Position numbers and translations under genes: made by a program. Below, one piece after another: positions 42,062 to 52,800 of a stretch of 64,000 nucleotides of DNA; the first letter of the stretch is position 1, and the number at the start of each line of letters is the position of its first letter. The notes beneath the pieces were generated by a model. It searched no databases, was not told the DNA's origin, and was given only the letters and a program-made list of their open reading frames with translations. This DNA is from Atherinomorus stipes (lineage: Eukaryota; Chordata; Actinopteri; Atheriniformes; Atherinidae): positions 1 to 64,000 of the forward strand of contig JALJCO010001228.1 of assembly GCA_023101725.1 (NCBI GenBank). The letters run 5' to 3'.

Positions 42062-43905
42062 TGACGTTCTGGTTTTCCTGACTGGTATCGGGTGTTTTTA
42101 GAGGACCGGTTCTGGGCGTGTTCCTCACTGGTTCTGGTTCCTGACTGGTATTGGGTGTTTTAGAGGACCGGTTCTGGACGTGCCCCTCACTGGTTCTGGT
42201 TCCTGACTGGTATCGGGTGTTTTTAGAGGACCGGTTCTGGACGTGCCCCTCACTGGTTCTGGTTCCTGACTGGTATTGGGTGTTTTTAGAGGACCGGTTC
42301 TGGAAGTTTTCCTCACTGGTTCTGGTTCCTGACTGGTATCGGGTGTTTTTTAGAGGACCGGTTCTGGGCGTGTTCCTCACTGGTTCTGGTTCCTGACTGG
42401 TATCGGGTGTTTTAGAGGACCGGTTCTGGACGTGCTCCTCACTGGTTCTGGTTCATGACTGGTATCGGGTGTTTTTAGAGGTCCGGTTCTGGAGTTTTTC
42501 CTCACTGGTTCTGGTTCCTGACTGGTATCGGGTGTTTTTTAGAGGGCCGGTTCTGGACGTGCCCCCTCACTGGTTCTGGTTCCTGACTGGTATCGGGTGT
42601 TTTTAGAGGACCGGTTCTGGACGTGCCCCTCACTGGTTCTGGTTCATGACTGGTATCGGGTGTTTTTAGAGGACCGGTTCTGGAAGTTTCCTCACTGGTT
42701 CTGGTTCCTGACTGGTATCGGGTGTTTTTAGAGGACCGGTTCTGGGCGTGCCCCTCACTGGTTCTGGTTCCTCACTGGTATCGGGTGTTTTTAGAGGACC
42801 GGTTCTGGGCGTGTTCCTCACTGGTTCTGGTTCCTGACTGGTATTGGGTGTTTTTAGAGGACCGGTTCTGGACGTGTTCCTCACTGGTTCTGGTTCCTGA
42901 CTGGTATTGGGTGTTTTTAGAGGACCGGTTCTGGGCGTGTTCCTCACTGGTTCTGGTTCCTCACTGGTATCGGGTGTTTTTAGAGGACCGGTTCTGGGCG
43001 TGTTCCTCACTGGTTCTGGTTCCTGACTGGTATTGGGTGTTTTAGAGGACCGGTTCTGGACGTGTTCCTCACTGGTTCTGGTTCCTGACTGGTATCGGGT
43101 GTTTTTAGAGGACCGGTTCTGGGCGTGTTCCTCACTGGTTCTGGTTCAGGCTGGTATCGGGTGTTTTAAAGGACCGGTTCTGGGCGTGTTCCTCACTGGT
43201 TCTGGTTCCTGGCTGGTATCGGGTGTTTTTAGAGGACTGGTTCTGGACGTGTTCCTCACTGGTTCTGGTTCCTGACTGGTATCGGGTGTTTTTTAGAGGA
43301 CCGGTTCTGGGCGTGTTCCTCACTGGTTCTGGTTTCTGACTGGTATTGGGTGTTTTTAGAGGACCGGTTCTGGACGTGCCCCTCACTGGTTCTGGTTCCT
43401 GACTGGTATCGGGTGTTTTAGAGGACCGGTTCTGGACGTGCCCCTCACTGGTTCTGGTTCCTGACTGGTATCGGGTGTTTAAGGGGACCGGTTCTGGACG
43501 TGTTCCTCACTGGTTCTGGTTCCTGACTGGTATCGGGTGTTTTTAGAGGACCGGTTCTGGACGTGTTCACCTCACTGGTTCTGGTTCCTCACTGGTATCG
43601 GGTGTTTTAGAGGACCGGTTCTGGGCGTGTTCCTCACTGGTTCTGGTTCCTGACTGGTATTGGGTGTTTTTAGAGGGACCGGTTCTGGACGTGTTCCTCA
43701 CTGGTTCTGGTTCCTGACTGGTATTGGGTGTTTTTAGAGGACCGGTTCTGGACGTGCTCCTCACTGGTTCTGGTTCCTGACTGGTATCGGGTGTTTTTAA
43801 AGGACCGGTTCTGGACGTGTTCCTCACTGGTTCTGGTTCCTGACTGGTATCGGTGTTTTTTGGAGGACCGGTTCTGGGCGTGTTCCTCACTGGTTCTGGT
43901 TCCTG
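42062..43905. repeat. 63-bp minisatellite, about 29 copies
   Basis: Unit GTTCTGGTTCCTGACTGGTA then TCGGGTGTTTTTAGAGGACC and GGTTCTGGACGTGTTCCTCA plus CTG. Lengths run 60-64 bp, mostly through T-run changes. Variants include ATTGGG/ATCGGG, GGGCGTG/GGACGTG and TCCTCACTGG/TCCTGACTGG. Long open frames (LVLVPDWYRVFLEDRFW) follow from the 63-bp unit being 21 codons and are not genes. A single diverged unit with the same right flank lies at 46556-46650. Confidence 0.94.
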
Positions 43906-44889
43906 ACAGTTCTGCTGGGTTTTGTTTTCTTTTAACTGTGTTTGTTTTTCAGTCTCACTGTGGGCAGAACAGTCACCTGTCAGTCATAGCTGAGGGGCCA
44001 ATGAAACGCCTCGGTTTCAAGCTTTTAATTGATTTGCTCCAATCGAGGATGACCAGGGGAACACACACACAAATACCCCCAAACACACACGCCGGGATGC
44101 CTTTGGTGTAACATGTGTGTGTTTGTGTTTGTGTCTCTGTGGGGTTCAGGGTATATTAATATTTCTAATAGGGCTGTTATCAGCTCACTGCCAGCTGTAC
44201 ACAGCAACACACACACAACCACAGCCAAGCTGGAAGGCAAATATATACACAACACACACACTCACTCTGTCTGTCTGTTGTGTGATAACTCCCACAATGC
44301 CTTTCTGTGTCAAAGAGACCTGGAGGTCAAAACCACTTTTCTGTGTGTATGTTTGAAAAATACCAGCAACAAACACACACAGACAGAAACACAAACACAC
44401 ACTTTGTGGCTTAAAAGTGAATCTGAAAACAGATTACACACACAGCTGCAGGTAAACAGTGTTTAAAGGTGAGCGAGGGCAAACAAGAGGCCGAGAGACC
44501 TGAAGAAACGCAGAGAGAGAGCGAGTGTTTGAAGTTTGTTCTGTTCGGCAAATAAATAATCCAAAACTGTGTGTTTGTAGTGTGTGTGCGTGTGTCTGGG
44601 TTAATGAGTGTGTTAAAGGGTTTATCAGCGTGTCGGCATGCAGGAGATGCATCCTCTGAACATGACATGACTCTGAGTGTGTGTTCATGTGTGTGTGTTC
44701 GCTCAGTATAAAGCCTCTATCAGCGTCCTGCCAAAACCAGTTAAAGCCTCATTCAGGGACTAAACTCTCATCAGCCAATCACACGAGAGGTCAGTCTGTC
44801 ATGCTTGCTCCCTATTGGCCAGTTACACGATGCAAACGCTCCCATTGTTCAAACAGTTTCTGATGAGCAGCATCACGAAAAATGTGTTA
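43906..44889. other. CA/GT-rich non-coding sequence
   Basis: About 1 kb with many short (CA)n and (GT)n patches (44062-44100, 44110-44130, 44205-44260, 44370-44400, 44570-44600). Open frames on both strands are rich in His/Thr or Cys/Val because of these patches, and I do not call them. Confidence 0.5.
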
Positions 44890-45370
44890 TACCAGTTTAA
44901 CCAGTGAGCAACTGGTTTGTGCTGCTTTCAACTGGTTTCATCTGGTTTAACTGGTTAAATGTGGTTTTCATTGCTTTGATTTTACTGGTTTTACCAGAAT
45001 CTCACTGGTCGTTTCTGACTGGTGTGTTTTGTTACTCATTGAAATTGGTTTTAACTGGTTGTTTTTTATTGGTAGATGTTATTACTGGTTGTAACTGGTT
45101 TTAACTGGTTGTTTTTATTGGTAGATGTTATTACTGGTTGTAACTGGTTTTAACTGGTTGTTTTTTATTGGTAGATGTTATTACTGGTTGTAACTGGTTT
45201 TAACTGGTTGTTTTTATTGGTAGATGTTATTACTGGTTGTAACTGGTTTTAACTGGTTGTTTTTATTGGTAGATGTTATTACTGGTTGTAACTGGTTTTA
45301 ACTGGTTGTTTATAATAGGTACATATTATTACTGGCTGTAACTGGTTATTTCTGACTAGCATGCGTTGTT
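44890..45370. repeat. ACTGGTT-rich tandem repeat with a 49-50-bp unit, about 6 copies
   Basis: The region is built from the word ACTGGTT. From about 45050 to 45330 it settles into a 49-50-bp unit GGTAGATGTTATTACTGGTT then GTAACTGGTTTTAACTGGTT and GTTTTTATT, repeated about six times (start points 45071, 45120, 45170, 45219, 45268 and a degraded one at about 45317). The left part, 44890-45050, is an irregular precursor-like stretch. Confidence 0.88.
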
Positions 45371-45798
45371 ACTGGTCAGTACGGTTTTGTGATGGGTCAG
45401 TCTTATTCTCTTTCGTGTGGCTGAATAACTTCTGAGCTCCACTTTGATTCTGTTCGCCTGAAGATCATTTTTCATGTCGAGGGCTTTTCAGAAATTTTTA
45501 ATTTCCATTCGAACCCTGAAATAAACCAGTGAGAGCAGGAAGGCAGGAAGCACGCACACACACTTCTTTGTGGTGTGTGTGTGTTATTTGAGTGTAAATC
45601 TCCTCAATGCGCTGCAGCTGCCTCTCCTCACGTCTCAATACAGCTCTGGTAATAGAATTACCCCCTCCATCTGTGTGTGTGTGTGAGCTGGGTCTAATGC
45701 GATTGGTTTACAGTTGGCAGGGGTCGGCCGCGATTGGCCGACAGGTGAGAGAGGGCGGGGAGGTTAACGAGGCAGAGAAACGCCAGGACACGAACAAC

Positions 45799-45832
<34 letters not shown>

Positions 45833-46711
45833 ATGTATGTGTGTGTGTGTGTGTGCATGTGTGTGTGTCGTATGCGGCAGTTTGTTTTCTGCCAAAAACT
45901 TTCTTTTCAGACTGATGATGAATCGAAATGAGAAATAATTAATCCTGTCGGGATCTGCGTGATGTCATTGGTGATGATGTCATCTCTGCTGCTCCTCTCT
46001 GAGGTTGTTGCTTGGATTTTTTTGTTGGAATGCCATAAAAGTGTAGAAGTCTAGAGGAAGATCTCGGAGTCCTGAGGAGGTTTTGAAGGCCTTGAATTGG
46101 TTGATGAGGTCTCTTAAGTGCTTTTGGAGGGACCGCTCTGATGTTTCAGAGTTTATCAGAGAACCAGAATGTGACTCGGACCCGAACCCTCACCTGAGCT
46201 GCAGACTCACTCTGTGCTGTTTGCTCTGCAGCAGCCCTTGGTTGCTATGGAAACGGCTGGAGGATGAAGCACGTTCTTAGGTGTGACCGAACCCCTCTCC
46301 TGGGAGAACAGAGCGTGTATGAGATGGAAGCGGATCCTTTGGTTTGGACCAGCAACGCTGGCCTCAAAGCTGCATTGTTGGCCCAGTTCTCTCCCAAAAC
46401 CCCAAAACAAAAAAAAAATGTTCCTTTAATTTTGTCCAGCCTCTAGTATGGATGTTCAGGCAGGTGATGGAAACCTTGTGGGATGACATCACAGGAAGAG
46501 GCGGGTCATTAGAAAAATTAAATGGATCAAAAAACCTTTGTTGTTGTAGATGACATGCTCTGGTTTTCCTGACTGGTTCTGGATGGTTTTTAGAGGACTG
46601 GGTCTGGGTTCTGACAGTTCTGCTGTCTTTGTTTTCTTTTGACTCCGTTTTGGAAAATACAAAGATCTGCTAGTGCTTTCAGAAAGACACAATTCTGGTT
46701 CTGGTTTTGGT
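45371..46711. other. No gene recognised; (GT)n and a single relic minisatellite unit
   Basis: (GT)n at 45802-45868 is interrupted by CATGTAT. Short open frames (60-102 codons) around 45607-46553 do not resemble any family. At 46556-46650 a diverged single unit of the 63-bp minisatellite appears (TTCCTGACTGGTTCTGG, TTTTTAGAGGACTGGGTCTG), followed by CTGACAGTTCTGCTG and TTTGTTTTCTTTTGACT. That flank also borders the big array at 43905-43940. Confidence 0.5.
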
Positions 46712-47360
46712 TAGAGACGCACCGATTTTCTGATCCAATCCAATACCATACCTGGGTCGATACCGGTCCGAAACTACTGTTGAATGACTGAACCGTATAC
46801 CTCACCATGTAAGTAAAGGTATCAGACTTAACAAGGCTAAATATTTACGTCAAGAAAAGGGATTAAATAAACTTGGATATAAATGTACTTGATATTATTT
46901 ATTAACAAATAAAGTGTACATTTGCAGCACAAATAAATAAATATCATTCTCTGCTCTGCATGATGACGTAGCCGGCGTTACAAACATAGAATTGAAGTGA
47001 TTAGGGGGCCGTCTCCATGGCACTGAATTACAGTAAAACTGCAAAAGTTTTCTAGAAATCTGCTTTTTCATCCCAATGAAAGTATTCCTCTTTATCATAG
47101 TAGTGCCACCTGCAGCCTTGTAGATTGTACTGCAGCGGTTTCATGGAGATGGTGAAGCCTTTCTCAGATTTTCCGCCACTGTCTTCTCACCTGAAATGGT
47201 TTTGGCACCGTGGGGTCGTGGCCCAGTTCGCTGCAACTCTATTCCTGTCTGTGATATTTAAAAAAAGAAATGCTGGATCAACCTCGTTCATCCGGCATCC
47301 CATCCAGCTAGTTGGTCAATGTCAGAGCCGATACCCAGATTGGATATCAGTGCATGTCTA
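46712..47360. mobile_element. hAT-like MITE with perfect 8-bp target duplication
   Basis: A 649-bp element beginning TAGAGACGCACCGAT and ending ATCAGTGCATGTCTA (inverted repeats with three mismatches). It is flanked by GTTTTGGT at 46704-46711 and again at 47361-47368. The interior includes CCAATCCAATACC near the left end and the related GATTGGATATC near the right end. No transposase. Length, ends and TSD all fit a non-autonomous hAT element. Confidence 0.85.
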
Positions 47361-47368
47361 GTTTTGGT

Positions 47369-48281
47369 TCCGGCTCTGTTGTAGAGTCTCAGAACTTTAG
47401 TGCTTTCTGAAAAACTGGTCTACATTCACATCAGTTTAACCAAAGTGGACAAACTTATCTCAGGTGAATCAACATCTTGGAAATTTGGTCCTGAAAGCTG
47501 ATGGTTAAGTTGTCTGGCTCCATTATTACCCACAGTTTCACAAAATGATCAATATATGCAGACATATGTAAGATGTTCAGATGTCAACACAGCCTTCATG
47601 AATCTAACCAACCAGAAATTAGAGTGGTTGCCAGGCAACATAGCCATGGAGGAACTTTCAGATTTTACTGACTGACCTTAGTCTAGACTCTGCTTGAAAC
47701 AGGTGGTCTGCAGTCGTCCTACTGTCTTCATATGGAAGACCCGGGGGGGGGGGGGGGGGGGTAGTTGGTGGTTGCTGTCCAGCAGCTCTAACATGAACAT
47801 ATCACCACATCCAGCTCCAATTTTATCCAGTTTAGTTTTTAACTGTCGAGTTATTTCTTCTTTGTTTTCTGAAGCTTTTGGATTATTTGGTCTGGAGTTC
47901 TGTTTTTTAACAACTTTATTGACACATACTGTGTGATACAGCGCTTGTGTGAACACTGACGGTCAGCATTGGTCTGGCAGTTGTTTCTTCCAACTGTATT
48001 TAAAGGATATGTTTCTTTTCAACCTGCATCTTATTTCTAGGAGTTTATATGTGCATTTAACTCAACAGTAAAATTTCTGTATCACTCTGAGTCCTTCGGA
48101 AGATATTACGTTGAGTTGTCCTTCGACATACATCCATATAATGGGAGAGATGGGGCAGCCTCTCTATAAGGGATACTCTGTAGAAAAACTCCTTCATTTC
48201 GCAAATACTTCAGAGTTTCGCGGTTTGTTGGGTAGCGAGCTGCTCTTCTCAGCTGTACTGCAGCAACGCACATGGGAGACG
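47369..48281. other. No gene recognised; G homopolymer
   Basis: About 900 bp without a recognisable gene. A run of about 19 G lies at 47743-47761. Open frames that cross the G-run or its complement (Pro-rich on the minus strand) are not supported. Confidence 0.45.
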
Positions 48282-49025
48282 CACCGGGACATCGGGACGT
48301 TAAACTGGGCTGATAATGCTGCCCCGCATTGGGACATTGGGACATTAAACTGGGCTGATAATGCTGCCCCGCATCGGGACATGGGGACGTTAAACTGGAC
48401 TGATAATGCCGCCCCGCATCGGGACATCGGGACATCGGGACATGGGGACGTTAAACTGGACTGATAATGCTGCCCCGCATCGGGACATCGGGACATCGGG
48501 ACGTTAAACTGGGCTGATAATGCTGCCCCGCATCGGGACATGGGGACGTTAAACTGGACTGATAATGCTGCCCCGCATCGGGACATCGGGACGTTAAGCT
48601 GGACTGATAATGCTGCCCCGCATCGGGACATCGGGACATCGGGACGTTAAACTGGGCTGATAATGCTGCCCCGCATCGGGACATGGGGACGTTAAACTGG
48701 ACTGATAATGCTGCCCCGCATCGGGACATCGGGACGTTAAGCTGGACTGATAATGCTGCCCCGCATCGGGACATCGGGACATCGGGACGTTAAACTGGGC
48801 TGATAATGCTGCCCCGCATCGGGACATGGGGACGTTAAACTGGACTGATAATGCTGCCCCGCATCGGGACATCGGGATGTTAAACTGGACTGATAATGCT
48901 GCCCCACATCGGGACATGGGGACGTTAAGCTGGACTGATAATGCTGCCCCGCATCGGGACATGGGGACGTTAAACTGGGCTGATAATGCTGCCCCGCATC
49001 GGGACATCGGGACGTTTTACTGGAT
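48282..49025. repeat. 45-bp minisatellite with an internal 10-bp step, about 15 copies
   Basis: Unit CGGGACATCGGGACGTTAAA then CTGGACTGATAATGCTGCCC and CGCAT. Some units carry one or two extra copies of CGGGACATCG, giving 55-bp or longer spacing. CATGGGGACG alternates with CATCGGGACG and GGGCTGA with GGACTGA. A larger block recurs at about 143 bp (for example, the minus-strand frames 48451-48774 and 48594-49007 translate alike). Both strands are open through the array. No gene. Confidence 0.93.
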
Positions 49026-49867
49026 AATGGTGAAACTCCTCACAGTCAGAACACCTGGAATCATCTGGTGAACCAGACACGGACACGGAGGTGGCTCCTT
49101 TTTCTTTTTCCCAGATAACCCAGATACCAGATAAGCCAGATAACCTTAACATCATGTAAACATCAGGGACCTCCCGACATTATATTTAGGAGCTAACGGT
49201 ACAATAACTGAGAGACAACAGCTCTTTGTTTAGTTTACTGACACCACAAAGGAAAATAAAAGTCCGTAATTTTTTATTTGTACTGAGAAATGAAAACTCT
49301 TGTTAGCTTGTCGTCTTCTTGCAAATGTTTCCAGATCTTTCCTGGTCCTTCTTTTCTCTGGATCGCATACAAACACGAAGATGGACGGAACATCGGCTGG
49401 GGACAGCTCGTTGTCACCTGTTTACCTGGGGGAGACACAATAAGCCTTTATCACACATCTGTTTCATACAACCGACAAACGTGAAGTATCTGGTCGTAAC
49501 AACGTCAAAACAACCGCGGTTTGCTGCATTTTAGTGATGCATTATCACAATTTTACATAAACTTAGACCAGATCACCCCAAATATACATGGGAAGCGTAC
49601 AAAGGGAATGTTCAGGAAACCTACACCGAGAAAGTGCTGCTACCAGGCTGTTGCACAGCTGAGAACTCTCCGATGGCCTCCAGTTATCACGTTATATAGC
49701 AGCATCACATTTAGCTCGTCCTAGAAAATTAAATCCCATCCTGGAATGTTGATCAGAACATCAGAGGCATGAGTCAACCATTATTTCCCCGAGACAAGCT
49801 GCTAGCTGTATCAGCTGAGCCCATAGTAGTAGGTGGAGGTGGGTGTGAGCGAACAAAGTCAGGTGAT
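49026..49867. other. No gene recognised
   Basis: About 840 bp of apparently single-copy sequence with only short open frames. Nothing identified. It is the left boundary of the terminal satellite. Confidence 0.45.
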
Positions 49868-52800
49868 TGGTCCAGGTTGGGTTTATTCGTACATCTGGGC
49901 CAGGTTGGTTTAATTTTTACGTCAGGACCAGGTCGGGTTACTTGTACATCTGGGCCAGGTTGGGTTAACTCATACATCTGGGCCAGGTTGGGTTGACTCA
50001 TACATCTGGGCCAGGTAGGGTTCATTCGTACATCTGGGCCAGGTTGGGTTGACTCATACATCTGGGCCAGGTTGGGTTAACTCATACATCTGGGCCAGGT
50101 AGGGTTCATTCGTACATCTGGGCCAGGTTGGGTTAACTCATACATCTGGGCCAGGTTGGGTTAACTCATACATCTGGGCCAGGTTGGGTTCATTTGTACA
50201 TCTGGGCCAGGTTGGGTTTATTCGTACATCTGGGCCAGGTTGGGTTAACTCGTACATCTGGGCCAGGTTGGGTTAACTCGTACATCTGGGCCAGGTTGGG
50301 TTAACTCGTACATCTGGGCCAGGTTGGGTTCATTCGTACATCTGGGCCAGGTTGGGTTAACTCATACATCTGGGCCAGGTAGGGTTCATTCGTACATATG
50401 GGCCAGGTTGGGTTAACTCATACATCTGGGCCAGGTTGGGTTTATTCTTACATCTGGGCCAGGTTGGGTTAACTCGTACATCTGGGCCAGGTTGGGTTCA
50501 TTCGTACATCTGGGCCAGGTTGGGTTAAATCGTACATCTGGGCCAGGCTGGGTTAACTCGTACATCTGGGCCAGGTTGGGTTAACTCATACATCTGGGCC
50601 AGGTTGGGTTTATTCGTACATCTGGGCCAGGTTGGGTTAACTCGTACATCTGGGCCAGGTTGGGTTAACTCATACATCTGGGCCAGGTTGCGTTCATTTG
50701 TACATCTGGGCCAGGTTGGGTTAACTCATACATCTGGGCCAGGTTGGGTTAACTCATACATCTGGGCCAGGTTGGGTTGACTCGTGCATTTGGGCCAGGT
50801 TGGGTAACTCGTACATCTGGGCCAGGTTGGGTTAAATCGTACATCTGGGCCAGGTTGGGTTTATTCGTACATCTGGGCCAGGTTGGGTTAACTTGTACAT
50901 CTGGGCCAGGTTGGGTTCATTCGTACATCTGGGCCAGGTTGGGTTAACTCGTACATCTGGGCCAGGTTGGGTAGCTCGTACATCTGGGCCAGCTTGGGTT
51001 AACTCGTACATCTGGGTCAGGTTGGGTTAAATCGTACATCTGGGCCAGCTTGGGTTAACTCATACATCTGGGCCAGGTTGGGTTCATTTGTACATCTGGG
51101 CCAGGTTGGGTTCATTTGTACATCTGGGCCAGGTTGTGTTAACTCGTACATCTGGGCCAGGTTGGGTTCATTTGTACATCTGGGCCAGGTTGGGTTAAAT
51201 CGTACATCTGGGCCAGGTTGGGTTCATTTGTACATCTGGGCCAGGTTGGGTTAAATCGTACATCTGGGCCAGGTTGGGTTCATTCGTACATCTGGGCCAG
51301 GTTGGGTTAAATCATACATCTGGGCCAGGTTGGGTTAAATCATACATCTGGGCCAGGTTGTGTTCATTCGTACATCTGGGCCAGGTTGGGTTAAATCATG
51401 CATCTGGGCCAGGTTGGGTTAAATCGTACATCTGGGCCAGGTTGGGTTCATTTGTACATCTGGGCCAGGTTGGGTTCATTTGTACATCTGGGCCAGGTTG
51501 GGTTAAATCGTACATCTGGGCCAGGTTGGGTTCATTCGTACATCTGGGCCAGGTTGGGTTAAATCGTACATCTGGGCCAGGTTGGGTTAAATCGTACATC
51601 TGGGCCAGGTTGCATTCATTCGTACATCTGGGCCAGGTTGGGTTCATTCGTACATCTGGGCCAGGTTGGGTAACTCGTACATCTGGGCCAGGTTGGGTTA
51701 ACTCGTACATCTGAGCCAGGTTAGGTAACTCGTACATCTGGGCCAGCTTGGGTTAACTCGTACATCTGGGCCAGGTTGGGTTCATTCGTACATCTGGGCC
51801 AGGTTGGGTTCATTCGTACATCTGGGCCAGGTTGGGTTAACTCGTTCATCTGGGCCAGGTTGGGTTAACTCGTACATCTGGGCCAGGTTGGGTTCATTCG
51901 TACATTTGGGCCAGGTTGGGTTAAATCGTACATCTGGGCCAGGTTGGGTTTATTCGTCCATGTGGGCCAGGTTGGGTTAAATCGTACATCTGGGCCAGGT
52001 TAGGTTAAATCGTACATCTGGGCCAGGTTGCGTTCATTCGTACATCTGGGCCAGGTTGGGTTAAATCGTACATATGGGCCAGGTTGGGTTAAATCGTACA
52101 TCTGGGCCAGGTTGGGTTAAATCGTACATATGGGCCAGGTTGGGTTAAATCGTACATCTGGGCCAGGTTGGGTTAAATCGTACATCTGGCCCAGGTTGGG
52201 TTAACTCGTACATCTGGGCCAGGTTGGGTTCAATCGTACATCTGGGCCAGGTTGGGTTCATTCGTACATCTGGGCCAGGTTGGGTTCATTTGTACATCTG
52301 GGCCAGGTTGTGTTAACTCGTACATCTGGGCCAGGTTGGGTTAAATCGTACATCTGGGCCAGGTTGGGTTAAATCGTACATCTGGGCCAGGTTGGGTTAA
52401 ATCGTACATCTGGGCCAGGTTGGGTTAAATCGTACATCTGGGCCAGGTTGGGTTCAATCGTACATCTGGGCCAGGTTGGGTTAAATCGTACATCTGGGCC
52501 AGGTTGGGTTAAATCGTACATCTGGGCCAGGTTGGGTTCATTCGTACATCTGGGCCAGGTTGGGTTCATTTGTACATCTGGGCCAGGTTGTGTTAACTCG
52601 TACATCTGGGCCAGGTTGGGTTAAATCGTACATCTGGGCCAGGTTGGGTTAAATCGTACATCTGGGCCAGGTTGGGTTAAATCGTACATCTGGGCCAGGT
52701 TGGGTTAAATCGTACATCTGGGCCAGGTTGGGTTAAATCGTACATCTGGGCCAGGTTGGGTTCAATCGTACATCTGGGCCAGGTTGGGTTAAATCGTGCA

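Noticed and set aside
42070..43900. Open frames of 80-127 codons reading VPDWYRVFLEDRFW
   Set aside because: The 63-bp unit is 21 codons, so repetition alone keeps the frame open. Length variants break it repeatedly.
45607..46553. Cluster of 60-102-codon frames as a small gene
   Set aside because: Frames overlap on both strands, one reads straight through a (GT)n tract, and none resembles a known family.
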